NCBI GenBank assembly: GCA_021816935.1
Contig: JAKAWR010000007.1
Coordinates: forward strand, 62,001 to 126,000
Reading direction: 5' to 3'
Length of the DNA: 64,000 bases
Source: Actinomycetes bacterium
GTDB lineage: Bacteria; Actinomycetota; Acidimicrobiia; Acidimicrobiales; JAMCPL01
Shown here: positions 14,462-23,501 of the stretch, piece by piece
Layout of the letters: every line of letters starts with the position of its first letter
Numbering within the stretch: the stretch's first letter is position 1
Translations under genes and position numbers: made by a program
Notes under the pieces: generated by a model
Database searches by the model: none
What the model saw: the letters and a program-made list of their open reading frames with translations, nothing else
What the model was told of the DNA's origin: nothing

Positions 14462-17400
14462 GTGACTTTTCGCAGGGTGGCGCGCCTTTTCGGGACAGGT
14501 TTGGTCGCGCTGGCCTTGGTCATGACATGGAGCGGCATGGCCGCACCCGGGTACGCGCCCGGGGGTGGGGTAGTCCCCGGTGCGGGAGTATCGACCAGCG
14601 GAGCCGGCGGCGACTCAGCTGGTCGATACGCTGGTCGGACAGCCGGCAGCCCCGCTGCATCCGGCCGATCTCTCGAGGTGGTGGGTGCCGTGGCAGCGGT
14701 TCCCGCGGGAGCGATCCCGGTCGGTGCAGAACCTGGCGGCGCGCGGCTTCATCTCGACGTCATTCTTCGCTCTCGCAATCCCGCAGCACTGAGCCGCTTC
14801 GTGGCGGCGGTGTCAACGCCAGGGTCGCCCGCCTACCACCATTTCCTCCCACCGGGCCGTTTCGGCGGAGAATTCGGTGCGAGTCGCGGAGCCGTGCGAG
14901 TAGTCAAGGGGGCCTTGGAACTCTCCGGCATGGCCGTCTCGGGCGTCACTTCCAACCGCCTTACGATCAAGGTGGACGCGCGGGCCGCGGCAGTGCAGTC
15001 TGTCTTGCACACTCACCTGGAGAGGTACCGGCTCCCGGGCGGTCGCGAGGTTTTCGCCAACACGGTTGCCCCCAGGCTGCCGGCTGCAGCCGCATCGTTC
15101 GTTACCGATGTCGCCGGCCTCGATGACCTGACACAGGAGCAGCCCCAGAGCCGAACCATGCCGCCGGCGTTGCCGGCATCTGGCGGAGGCGGTATCGAGA
15201 GGGGGATGGAGGCTCGCCTGCTCAGACGCGCTAGCCCAGTGTCCCTGCCCATGTCCACAGGGGCTGGGCAGGCGGCGCTGCCTGGCGCCGGGCCGAGGTT
15301 CACTCCGCGGCTGTCAGGTCGTGGCGCGCCAGCCGATTTCGCGGGCCTCAGCGGCACGCGATCCTCCGGGAGGGGGAGTGCTCTTGCCTCCTCGGTGGGG
15401 TCGCATGCGGCAGGTCCTCAGCCGTGCAGTTCAGCGTCGGCCGTTGCCTCCCAGCGGGGGGCATATACGGCGAACGAGCTGGCCTCGGCCTATGGCTTCA
15501 CCTCCGCATACGGTGCGGGGCGCCTCGGCGCCGGTGAGACAGTAGCGCTGTACGAACTGGGTACTTTCGCGACCGGCGACATTTCCGCGTACCAGTCGTG
15601 TTACGGTACCAGCGCACGGGTGAACACCATCAAGATCGACGGTGGGGGCACCGCCGGACCGGGCCCCGCTAGTGAGGTGACGCTCGATATCGAGGATGTG
15701 ATTGGCCTCGTGCCACAGGCGACCGTCGACGTCTACGAGGCTCCGGAGACGGGTACCGGCTGGATCGACGATTGGAACCGGATAGCAACTGACGATACTG
15801 CTCAGGTCGTGTCCACGAGTTGGGGTGAATGTGAGCCGGTGAACGGGAAGCTGGCTGCGCTGTCAGAGGAGGAGGTGTTCGAGCAGATGGCGGCTCAGGG
15901 CCAGAGCGTCTTCTCGGCGGCGGGTGACTCGGGTTCCGAGGACTGCTTCCAGATGCCTGCGGAGTTTTCCGGAGTATCGTGCGGCCCGGGCGCCTCGACC
16001 TGTTATGCGGCCGGTTGGGATTCGACGGGGGCGGGGGCTGTCGTACCTGTAACGGGCGGATCGCCGGGCACGAGCCGCAGCGTTCCCGCAGCCGGCCTGG
16101 GCCTGTGGGCAATCTCGTGCAGCGGCCAGAGCACCTGCCTGGCGGTAGGGCCAACGGCCGATGCCCAGGGGAACCCCAACGGCGGTCTTACCGTTCCCGT
16201 GAACGGGGGCGTACCCGGCGCTGCCGAGGGTGTGCCCGGAGCGAGCGGCGGCCTCTACGGCGTCGCCTGCGCGTCCACGACGTCCTGTTTGGCCGCGGGA
16301 GCGACGGTGGATTCCCAGGGGGTCCCTAACGGCGGGGCAGTCGTTCCCGTGAACGGGGGCGTGCCCGGCGCTGCCGAGGGTGTGCCCGGAGCGAGCGGCG
16401 GCCTCTACGGCGTCGCCTGCGTCAGCGTCTCGGTTTGCCTTGCCGTCGGTGCCACCTCATCAGGTGAGGGGGTAATGGTCCCTGTGAGAAACGGGGTTCC
16501 CGGTTCGCTGCTGGCCGATTCGCAGGTCACCGGTGGTTTCGCGGGTATCGCGTGCGCGACTTCGACTACGTGCTATGCGGTCGGCGCGGAATCCTCCGGC
16601 AACGGGATTGTGGTTCCGATCACCGTTGGCGGGCCCCAGGTGGCCGCTTTGCCTGCGCCGTCGCGCCGGAGACTTGCCGGAGCGGGGGAGTCCCGAAGGG
16701 CTGAAGAGGTGGGGCAGGTGGCTCCGAAGTCCCCGATGGTGATCACCATCGGGGCGGTCGAACCGCTTGCCGGCGGGGGAGGGGCAGCGATCAGCGGGCT
16801 GTACGGGGTGACGTGCCCCTCTACGTCGTGGTGCGTCGTCGCCGGCTCGCTTTCCGGCCTAGGCGACGTAGCGGTGATCTCTAACGGTTCGCTCGGGCAG
16901 GCAGAGCCTGTCCCAGCCTCGGCGGGCGGGCTGTACGGGGTGAGCTGTACCGGTACGTCCGAGTGCTACGCGGTCGGCGGAACCGCTTATACCGCTCTGG
17001 TGGCAACGCTGAACAGTGGCGTGCCTGGGGCAGCTAGGGACGCCCTTGCTCCGGGATTGGCGGTGGACGATCCCGCCAGTGACCCGTACGTTACAGGTGT
17101 GGGTGGTACCGACTTGCAAGCCGTCGGACCCCCGCCGGCGGAGTCCGTATGGAATGAAACGGCTTCCGAGGAGGGAGCGGGAGGGGGTGGGATATCCACT
17201 TTCTGGCCCATGCCCTCCTGGCAGCAGGAGAGCGGGGTCCCCGGCGTGGTGGGTTCCCAATCGAGCGGCAAGCCGTGCGGCACCTCGGGGTATTGCCGCG
17301 AAGTGCCGGACGTGTCGGCGTCGGCGGATCCGGTCAATGGTTACGTGTCTTATTTCACGGCGGGTGGGGGAGGGTGGTCAAGCGTGGGGGGGACCAGCGC

Positions 17401-19255
17401 CGCGGCACCGCTCTGGGCGTCGCTTGCGGCTCTTGCCGCAGAGGGGTGCGGGGGTCGCCTGGGCTTCCTCAACCCAGCGCTCTACAGCCTGGCGGCAACC
17501 GCCTATCCTGCTTCGTTCAACGACGTGACCTCCGGCAATAACGACTACACCGGGACGGGCCAGGGGCGCTATGCGGCATCCACGGGATACAGCATGGCCT
17601 CCGGGTTGGGTACTCCCGTGGGTGGAGGAATCGCCATGGGAGCCTTGTGCGACGAGGCGACCGGATCGGTGGTGTCGGCATCGCCGGCCAGCGCCCCGGC
17701 GGGTGAGGAGGCGGCGGCAGCGGTATCGGTTATCGTGAAGAACGCTAACGGACCTGTAAAGGGTGTGGCGGTCCGGCTGTCGGCCAGCCTTCCCGGAGGT
17801 GGGGCAAGCCACTCGATCGTTATGCCGCCCGTCGCCGCAACAGGACCGTCCGGGACGGCGACCTTTACCGTTGGCGACGATACGCCCGAGACGGTCGTCT
17901 ATAGCGCGATCGACGCGGACTCGGGCGTAAAGATTGCCCAGACGGCTCAGGTTGATTTCGTAAGAACCACCTATTCGTACGAGCCGCTCGCGCCGTACAG
18001 GATATGCGACACGCGCCCGGACAATCCTTCACACCTCTCGGGGACGCCGCTTGCCCAGTGCGAGGGCAAGACCCTGAAGAACGCCTCCTCTCTCACCATA
18101 AAGGTCGAGGGTCTCGGCGGCGTGCCCATTACGGGAGCGGCTGGTGTAATCCTTAACGTCACCGCGACGGGCGCCACCCGGCCAACCTTTCTTACGGTCT
18201 ATCCGGCGGATCTCTCGGCGCCGCCGACGGCATCCAACCTGAACCTGTCGACGTCAGTGGCGACGCCGAACCTCGTGGAGGTGGCGGTTCCCCAGGACGG
18301 ACCCGCGGTCGGAGATGTCACGATCTACAACAACGCAGGCAGTGTGAACGTGATAGTCGACGTGGAGGGTTACGTTTTCCTGGACCCGGGACCGCAGCTG
18401 GCGGGCTCCATGTACGTGGCGCTCGCGTCGCCGTTGCGCCTCGTTGACACGCGATGTTCAATCAGCTCCTTCAAGGCGAAGTCTGCGAGCTACTGCAACG
18501 CGATCTCCGCCGAGAGCTCCGCCGATGGCAAGCTGGAGGGCCTCACCCAAGGGGCAAGGGAGACCATCGATCTGGGCGGGATCGGCGCAATACCGCCGTC
18601 GGCCGTCGCTGCCGTGGTCAATGTCGCCATGGTCATACCTTCCGGCGCAGGGTACTTCACGATTTATCCTGGTGGAGGTAGCCCACCGACCGCGTCCACC
18701 GTCAACTCCACTAAGGGCCGGGACCGATCCAACCAGGCGATCGTTCCGCTGTCGGCCACCGGGACGGCAGGACTCACCAGTTCGGTGACGGCGGAGGCGA
18801 TTGTCGATGTGTACGGCTACTTCCTTCCGGCCGGCGCCGGTGTGCCGGCCGAGTCGACCACGACGGCCATCGCTCCGGTCAGGATCTGTGACACTCGCGC
18901 GGGTAACCCGTCGTCGCTCAGCGGGGGCCAGGCTCAGTGCAACGGCCACACGCTTTCGGCAGGCAAGTCGATTACCGTGAAGGTAGAGGGTGTCGGAGGC
19001 TTGCCCGTCTCGTCTCTCACGGGCGTAGTGATCAACCTGACGGCCGTGAACGGTTCTGCCACCGGCTACCTGTCGGTGGACCCTTCGTCGATTCCACCGA
19101 GCACCTCCAGTCTCAACTGGGCGCTTCCCGGCGAGAACGTACCCAACCTGGTCGTCGCCGCCATCAATTCCAGCGGTGACATTACCGTGTACAACGGCTC
19201 GTCGGGTACCGTCAATGTGATCGTCGACGTCTACGGGCTCCTGGAGCCGCAGTGA
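14462..19255 (+). CDS. Giant secreted S53 (sedolisin/kumamolisin) peptidase with inserted repeat domain
   Basis: The 1597-residue protein has a signal peptide (about 1-32), a pro-kumamolisin domain (about 90-222), and an S53 catalytic domain from about 335. Catalytic residues are visible: Glu405 and Asp409 in SEVTLDIED, oxyanion Asp489 in AAGDSGSEDC, and Ser979 in VGGTSAAAP. Between Asp489 and SDPYVTGVGGT (about 870) lie some 370 residues of Cys-containing repeats (GGLYGVACxSxxxCLAVG). An Ig-like domain follows (about 1070-1170), then three modules starting with R/L-x-C/V-DTR near 1178, 1324 and 1474. S53 enzymes are acid-acting serine-carboxyl proteases, which fits an acidophile. In the calcium loop GYSMASGLG, Ser replaces the usual Asp. 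GTG start; its stop overlaps the next gene. Confidence 0.9.
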   Translation: MTFRRVARLFGTGLVALALVMTWSGMAAPGYAPGGGVVPGAGVSTSGAGGDSAGRYAGRTAGSPAASGRSLEVVGAVAAVPAGAIPVGAEPGGARLHLDVILRSRNPAALSRFVAAVSTPGSPAYHHFLPPGRFGGEFGASRGAVRVVKGALELSGMAVSGVTSNRLTIKVDARAAAVQSVLHTHLERYRLPGGREVFANTVAPRLPAAAASFVTDVAGLDDLTQEQPQSRTMPPALPASGGGGIERGMEARLLRRASPVSLPMSTGAGQAALPGAGPRFTPRLSGRGAPADFAGLSGTRSSGRGSALASSVGSHAAGPQPCSSASAVASQRGAYTANELASAYGFTSAYGAGRLGAGETVALYELGTFATGDISAYQSCYGTSARVNTIKIDGGGTAGPGPASEVTLDIEDVIGLVPQATVDVYEAPETGTGWIDDWNRIATDDTAQVVSTSWGECEPVNGKLAALSEEEVFEQMAAQGQSVFSAAGDSGSEDCFQMPAEFSGVSCGPGASTCYAAGWDSTGAGAVVPVTGGSPGTSRSVPAAGLGLWAISCSGQSTCLAVGPTADAQGNPNGGLTVPVNGGVPGAAEGVPGASGGLYGVACASTTSCLAAGATVDSQGVPNGGAVVPVNGGVPGAAEGVPGASGGLYGVACVSVSVCLAVGATSSGEGVMVPVRNGVPGSLLADSQVTGGFAGIACATSTTCYAVGAESSGNGIVVPITVGGPQVAALPAPSRRRLAGAGESRRAEEVGQVAPKSPMVITIGAVEPLAGGGGAAISGLYGVTCPSTSWCVVAGSLSGLGDVAVISNGSLGQAEPVPASAGGLYGVSCTGTSECYAVGGTAYTALVATLNSGVPGAARDALAPGLAVDDPASDPYVTGVGGTDLQAVGPPPAESVWNETASEEGAGGGGISTFWPMPSWQQESGVPGVVGSQSSGKPCGTSGYCREVPDVSASADPVNGYVSYFTAGGGGWSSVGGTSAAAPLWASLAALAAEGCGGRLGFLNPALYSLAATAYPASFNDVTSGNNDYTGTGQGRYAASTGYSMASGLGTPVGGGIAMGALCDEATGSVVSASPASAPAGEEAAAAVSVIVKNANGPVKGVAVRLSASLPGGGASHSIVMPPVAATGPSGTATFTVGDDTPETVVYSAIDADSGVKIAQTAQVDFVRTTYSYEPLAPYRICDTRPDNPSHLSGTPLAQCEGKTLKNASSLTIKVEGLGGVPITGAAGVILNVTATGATRPTFLTVYPADLSAPPTASNLNLSTSVATPNLVEVAVPQDGPAVGDVTIYNNAGSVNVIVDVEGYVFLDPGPQLAGSMYVALASPLRLVDTRCSISSFKAKSASYCNAISAESSADGKLEGLTQGARETIDLGGIGAIPPSAVAAVVNVAMVIPSGAGYFTIYPGGGSPPTASTVNSTKGRDRSNQAIVPLSATGTAGLTSSVTAEAIVDVYGYFLPAGAGVPAESTTTAIAPVRICDTRAGNPSSLSGGQAQCNGHTLSAGKSITVKVEGVGGLPVSSLTGVVINLTAVNGSATGYLSVDPSSIPPSTSSLNWALPGENVPNLVVAAINSSGDITVYNGSSGTVNVIVDVYGLLEPQ
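15956..17040 (+). repeat. Beta-propeller-like repeats inside the S53 domain
   Basis: About seven repeats of roughly 45-50 residues carry a CxxxxxCxAVG core. The two central ones are nearly identical DNA: 16201-16271 and 16351-16421 differ by one base and are exactly 150 bp apart, a sign of recent duplication. Confidence 0.8.
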
Positions 19256-19668
19256 ACCTCGATGACGCGGCATCGTCTCTGCGGGCTGCCGCAGCGGACA
19301 AAGCAGCGCTCCTTCAGGCGCTCGCGGGATGCCTGGCTGACATCCCCGGGCTGCAGCTCCAAGTCGTGAGAAGAAGAGGAAAGCTCAGGCGAATATTCGG
19401 CGACATTCCCTACGTCAACGACTTCCAGCGCAGGTCTGCGCCCGTGAGTGCGATCCGCGTCCAAGTCGGGGACCGCTTGTTCGAGCTCGAGTCGACCGGG
19501 CCCAAGTTCGACTGCTTCTCCGGCCCCTCAGGCTCCGCCGGCAGCCGGAAGAACATGCCGTTCCCAGAGTGGATGGCCGGTCTGGTTGGCGAGCTTGCGG
19601 AGATGAGCCGGGTCTCTGCAGGCGCGATAGAGGCGCTGGAGAATCTTCTGATTGGCGGCGGTCCCTGA
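19252..19668 (+). CDS. Uncharacterised 138-residue protein coupled to the protease
   Basis: The GTG start overlaps the protease TGA (GTGA). The protein begins with an amphipathic helix (DDAASSLRAAAADKAALLQAL), has a middle with many Arg and aromatic residues (RRRGKLRRIFGDIPYVNDFQ), and ends in another helix. There is no signal peptide, membrane segment or motif I recognise. Its position between a secreted protease and an SPFH gene suggests a small cytosolic partner of the SPFH protein. Confidence 0.75.
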   Translation: MNLDDAASSLRAAAADKAALLQALAGCLADIPGLQLQVVRRRGKLRRIFGDIPYVNDFQRRSAPVSAIRVQVGDRLFELESTGPKFDCFSGPSGSAGSRKNMPFPEWMAGLVGELAEMSRVSAGAIEALENLLIGGGP

Positions 19669-19781
19669 GATGCATCGGGCCGGCACCGGTTGGTGCGAGG
19701 TTGGGGCTGCCGGGTGCGCCGTTGATCACTGCCGGCTGCGGCTCTTAGCTGGCTGAAGGTCCGACAACAAAGGAGGTAGAC

Positions 19782-20888
19782 GTGCCGCTTTTCCAAGGAC
19801 ACAAGGACTCCGGCATAGAGAGACTTTTTATCGAGATGCCCGACGACGAGAAGGGCAATGTGATCTGGAAGTGGCCCGACGCTCAGATCATGCAGCACTC
19901 GATCGTGAACGTCGACGTCGATTACCAGGCGGTGTTCACGAACCTCGGCCGGGTAATCGGGGTGCTGCCGCCCGGGAGGCACCAGCTAGCGGAAGGCGCC
20001 TCCATCCTGTTGGGTTGGCTGGTGGACAGACTCACCGGCGACGGGTACTACGACACCGAGATCTATTTTGTTGTTACCCGCGATATGCTTGGGCAGCGGT
20101 TCGGGGGACCTGTGGACAATCTGAGTGACGGGCCGAGCGGGATGGTCGTGTCGGTCAGGGTTTTCGGCGAGCTTGCATACAGGGTGTCCGATCCTGTGGC
20201 GCTGCTCACCAAACTGGCCGGGTCCTCCGGCAACTTCGATCACAACCAGCAGATCATGACGTGGGTTGATGAGCAGGCGCTGGCTGCCATCCGGGAGGTC
20301 CTGCCGGATCTGGTTGCCCGGCATGGCGTTCTTGCCATGGGCCAGCTTCAGGAGGCGACGGGCGACCAGGCCCTTGCAAAGGCCAACGCTGTCCTCGCAA
20401 GCTGGGGACTAACCATTTCGAGTTTTGCCGAGCTCAACGTGAACCTTCCCGACGCTGACGCGGCACAGTTGAAGCAGCTTGCCGCCACCAAGGCTTACAC
20501 CCAAATGGCAGGCTCCTTCTCCGAAGCGGTACGGGGGGAGGCCGCTCTCGAGATCGCCAAGGGCATCTCGTCGGGCAATGTGGGAGCGCAGGAGGGACTG
20601 GTCGCAGGGATGATGATGGGCCTGCCCGCGCCGGGCATGGTAGCGGGTGCGAGTGCGGGTGCGGTGGCCGTGGCTCCCGGAGGCGCCGGATTGGTGGCTG
20701 GAGCGGGAATGGCGGGCATTGCGGGAGCGGCGGGGGCCACGGGAGCGGCGGGGCCGGAGGCATCCGGGGTTGCTTCCGTTTCGGCGGTCGCGCCGGAAGC
20801 GGCGGCAAGCTACTGCACCAAGTGCGGGCGCGCGCTCCCGGTGGGAGCTAACTTCTGCCCGGTGTGCGGTAGGGCTGTAATCGTATGA
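19782..20888 (+). CDS. SPFH/band-7 domain protein with C-terminal zinc ribbon
   Basis: The 368-residue product has an SPFH-type core (residues about 20-250: QHSIVNVDVDYQAVFTNLGR, then ITSFAELNVNLPD-like coil), a Gly/Ala-rich linker (about 265-340) and a double CxxC zinc ribbon CTKCGRALPVGANFCPVCG at the C-terminus. This matches the YdjI/virion-core-protein-like SPFH family, oligomeric scaffolds linked to membrane stress. Strong Shine-Dalgarno AGGAGG lies 5 nt before the GTG. The stop overlaps the next ATG (ATGA). Confidence 0.9.
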   Translation: MPLFQGHKDSGIERLFIEMPDDEKGNVIWKWPDAQIMQHSIVNVDVDYQAVFTNLGRVIGVLPPGRHQLAEGASILLGWLVDRLTGDGYYDTEIYFVVTRDMLGQRFGGPVDNLSDGPSGMVVSVRVFGELAYRVSDPVALLTKLAGSSGNFDHNQQIMTWVDEQALAAIREVLPDLVARHGVLAMGQLQEATGDQALAKANAVLASWGLTISSFAELNVNLPDADAAQLKQLAATKAYTQMAGSFSEAVRGEAALEIAKGISSGNVGAQEGLVAGMMMGLPAPGMVAGASAGAVAVAPGGAGLVAGAGMAGIAGAAGATGAAGPEASGVASVSAVAPEAAASYCTKCGRALPVGANFCPVCGRAVIV

Positions 20889-21874
20889 CGATGGAGGGCG
20901 AGTTGGGGACGAATGCTGCAGGGGTACCGATCCTGCCGCCCCCCCCGCCGCCGCCCCCGATCTCGCGTCCGTCCCTCCCGCCGGGTGTATCACTCCCGCC
21001 TGCCTCCCCACCTCAGGATGACTCTTCCGTCCCAACCGCGGCTGGGACGGCTCCGATCCCGGTTGCCGTGGAGAACTCCGAGGAGTGGGAGGGCATTGCC
21101 AACCATGCGCAGCGGGTGTCAGGTGCGCCGCTCGGCACCGACCTGGAGAGCGTGGAGAAGTTCGTCGCCTTGGCTGCGCCGCGACTGTTCTGGGCGGATT
21201 CCACCGGACGGTTCGAGGTGCTCCAGGGGATGTTCGCCGGCAAGGTCATTGCCCAGTGCGAGGGCAACACCGGCTGCCTCCAAGGGGCGCGGCCGCTCGG
21301 TGCCACCGTGACCCTTGTAGGCATCGTGGCGACTGATCCGCTCGTGGGCTCGTCAGATTCACTTCCCGGACGACATGGGCAGGATAGCGCCTCCGTCGCG
21401 GCGGATCCGTATCCCGCGTTCGGGCTCTCGAGGCCTCGTTCCGTGCTTGGAGAGGTGGTTGGTTCCGTCGTTGAGTCGGTCATCGCGGGCCCGAGCTGGT
21501 TCTCCGGCACGGGAGGGGCCTTCGGACAGGCCCTGGGAGGCCCTGCCTACCCTGCGATTCCCGAGCAGCCCCTCGGTACTACCCATGTCCAGAAGGTGAC
21601 GGAGACGGTCCTGGCTGCAAACGCCGCCCCCGAGCTGGCGGGGACGCCGCTCCGTATCCGGCTGAACATCCCGACCGAGTCTCCCGTCGGCGACGGTGTA
21701 TCCCAGCAGTTCTGGGACTTGGCGACGAACAGGCCGGTTGTCGTAGCCGAGGCCACGTGCCCCAGTTGTGGCGCACCGCTCCAGCCCGGCCAGAAGGCCT
21801 GCGACTATTGCCACGCCGGCACGACCAGAATGATTCAAGTACCGATGCTCGTCGCCAGGCTGCGGCTGTACTGA
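20885..21874 (+). CDS. Proline-rich zinc-ribbon protein of unknown function
   Basis: The 329-residue protein starts with a Pro-rich segment (residues about 15-50, including eight consecutive Pro), has a soluble middle (SEEWEGIANHAQRVSGAPLG, FEVLQGMFAGKVIAQCEG) and ends with a zinc ribbon, CPSCGAPLQPGQKACDYC, matching the arrangement in the SPFH partner. ATGA overlap indicates translational coupling. I do not recognise the middle domain. Shared zinc ribbons suggest both proteins dock on the same complex. Confidence 0.8.
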   Translation: MTMEGELGTNAAGVPILPPPPPPPPISRPSLPPGVSLPPASPPQDDSSVPTAAGTAPIPVAVENSEEWEGIANHAQRVSGAPLGTDLESVEKFVALAAPRLFWADSTGRFEVLQGMFAGKVIAQCEGNTGCLQGARPLGATVTLVGIVATDPLVGSSDSLPGRHGQDSASVAADPYPAFGLSRPRSVLGEVVGSVVESVIAGPSWFSGTGGAFGQALGGPAYPAIPEQPLGTTHVQKVTETVLAANAAPELAGTPLRIRLNIPTESPVGDGVSQQFWDLATNRPVVVAEATCPSCGAPLQPGQKACDYCHAGTTRMIQVPMLVARLRLY

Positions 21875-21893
21875 GAGCCTCCGCGAAGGTTCC

Positions 21894-21954
21894 GGTAGCG
21901 TCTTTGGCGAATGGAGCGTCCTCGGCCCGGGACGCTCAAGCGGCCGAGGCTACC
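21894..21954. terminator. Overlapping alternative hairpins between convergent genes
   Basis: GAGCGTCC (21914-21921) pairs with GGACGCTC (21930-21937), while CCTCGGCC (21920-21927) pairs with GGCCGAGG (21942-21949); the two stems share bases and exclude each other. GGTAGC (21894) and GCTACC (21949) close the whole element. It can act as terminator for genes ending from both sides. Confidence 0.55.
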
Positions 21955-23023
21955 CCAATTCAGCGATCGACACCTCGCGGTTTTCGCGTGCAGAGACCTG
22001 GGCGGCCAGCGCGAAGGCAAGCGTGGCCCGCGCCTCGGGCGGTGCGAGAGACGAGGCCGGCCGGCCTTCTCTGATGGCGTTGATGAAGTCGTGGGTTGCG
22101 AGCCGGAATGACGTCGCCCACCGTGAGTCGACCCGGTGAAATCCGCGTGATTCACCACCACGATATAGAACCACGGGCGGTTCCTTCATCACCTCGCCCG
22201 AGCACTTGTTGACCCAGACGATCCCCTGGCTGCCCCGTATCTCGATGCGGTCATCGGTCACGTAGTACTCGGCCTCGATATCCAGTCCGAGACTGGCAAT
22301 GAGCTCCCACGACCCCATCCTTACGGGTTGGCCGGAATAGCTCCACGAGATAAGAGCAGGGATGTCGAAGGCCATACCAGGCCCGATCTCGAAGAAATTG
22401 ACGAAAGAGTGAACACGATCAATGGGTGCGTCGACGAAGAACCTTCCCATCTCGAAGCTGTGATACCCGTGATCGAAAGTCAGGGTACCGCCGCCGCACT
22501 TGGCCGGGTCGAGCCTCCAGGTGTACGAATCCGCGGGGATTTCCCATCCCTGGCCGTTCCCCATGTTCCCGCTGGCGGTGACGATGCGCACCGAAAGAAC
22601 CTCGCCGATTTCTCCATTGTCGATGAGCGACCGGGCCAATTGGTGCGGCGGGTAAAAGTGGAAGTTCTCAAAGGTCTTGAAGATCTTCCCGGCCCTGCCG
22701 GCGGCATCGACAACTCGGTCGAACTCGTCGAGCGTGATGGTCGGCGGCTTCTGGATGGACACGTGCTTGCCGGCCTCGAACGCTGCGATGGCTTGTTCCG
22801 CATGCAGGTGGTGCGGGGTAAGTATCTCGATGGCGTCCAGCGAGTCGTCTGCAAGCATGTCGTCAAGGGACTTGAATGCCTTGCAGGACCATTCTGCGGC
22901 TCGCCGTTCGCGAACAGACTGATTGGCGTCGCAGATCGCACCGATCTCACCCGCCTGATGGTCGAACCATCCGAGGCAATTGAGATCCGCGATCCTCCCT
23001 CCGCCGACTATGCCGACGCGGAC
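21950..23023 (-). CDS. Gfo/Idh/MocA family oxidoreductase, start codon unclear
   Basis: Similarity runs from VRVGIVGGGRIADLNCLGW (NAD-binding Rossmann start) through ILTPHHLHAEQAIAAFEAGKHVSIQKPP, which holds the conserved catalytic EKP-type lysine segment (here QKP), to the C-terminal alpha/beta domain with GGGTLTFDHGYHSFEM. These enzymes oxidise sugar or inositol derivatives with NAD(P). The first conserved codon is GTC (23021-23023) and no ATG, GTG or TTG occurs nearby in frame; the nearest usable start is ATG 23158, which would add 45 residues encoded over the dehydrogenase remnant. The start shown is where homology begins. Possible explanations are a mutated start, a noncanonical start or an extended product. 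Confidence 0.82.
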   Translation of the reverse strand, partial: VRVGIVGGGRIADLNCLGWFDHQAGEIGAICDANQSVRERRAAEWSCKAFKSLDDMLADDSLDAIEILTPHHLHAEQAIAAFEAGKHVSIQKPPTITLDEFDRVVDAAGRAGKIFKTFENFHFYPPHQLARSLIDNGEIGEVLSVRIVTASGNMGNGQGWEIPADSYTWRLDPAKCGGGTLTFDHGYHSFEMGRFFVDAPIDRVHSFVNFFEIGPGMAFDIPALISWSYSGQPVRMGSWELIASLGLDIEAEYYVTDDRIEIRGSQGIVWVNKCSGEVMKEPPVVLYRGGESRGFHRVDSRWATSFRLATHDFINAIREGRPASSLAPPEARATLAFALAAQVSARENREVSIAELG

Positions 23024-23039
23024 GTTGTCGCTCTCGCGC

Positions 23040-23399
23040 CTAGCGATGGCCCGTCCCGCCCGTGCCGACTTTCTCGACCGTGCCGACTGTCCCGGCCCCC
23101 CGGGCCGTACCGGCCGTGCCCCCGGTTCTGACCGCTGCCCGCAGGGCTTCCACGACATTGATCGGGTGGCGCCCTGTGAAATCCTCGATCTGGTGGCGGC
23201 ACGAGACACCGGTGGTAACGGCCAGCGCCTCGGGATGGGACCTGACCGCGGCGAATACCTCCCGCTCGTCCTGCGTCCGCGAAGCCTCGGAGTGCTCTTC
23301 CTTGCAACCGAAGGAACCCGCCATGCCGTAGCACGCCGTCTGGACCATTTCCACATCGTAGCCCGCGTGGCGCAGCAGTGAGACGCTGTCGGTAGGATC
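23040..23399 (-). pseudogene. C-terminal remnant of an FAD/Fe-S dehydrogenase (CCG domain)
   Basis: The minus-strand frame reads SLLRHAGYDVEMV, then ACYGMAGSFGCKEEH, then VTTGVSCRHQIEDFTGR and HPINVVEAL. This is the last about 90 residues of the GlpC/CCG-type domain that ends large FAD-linked dehydrogenases such as D-2-hydroxyglutarate or D-lactate dehydrogenases. Upstream of it there is no matching sequence: alaS runs from the other direction 100 nt away. The tail degenerates into Gly-Thr-Val repeats. It has no plausible start and about 90 percent of the gene is missing, so I call it a truncated relic. Confidence 0.7.
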
Positions 23400-23495
23400 G
23401 GGCGAAGCAGCGCTTCGCCATGCCTTCCCTTCACCGGCCCACCGGACCGTCTCGTTTACGCCGGGCGGGAGCCGGAGCCGGATACACGGCTGGGT

Positions 23496-23501
23496 TAGAA
23501 T
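23496..23501 (+). promoter_or_regulatory. -10 hexamer TAGAAT, leaderless alaS promoter
   Basis: TAGAAT plus CGCAAC (6 nt) leads straight into the GTG of alaS at 23508. The same hexamer and spacing occur before the Liv operon. Confidence 0.65.
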
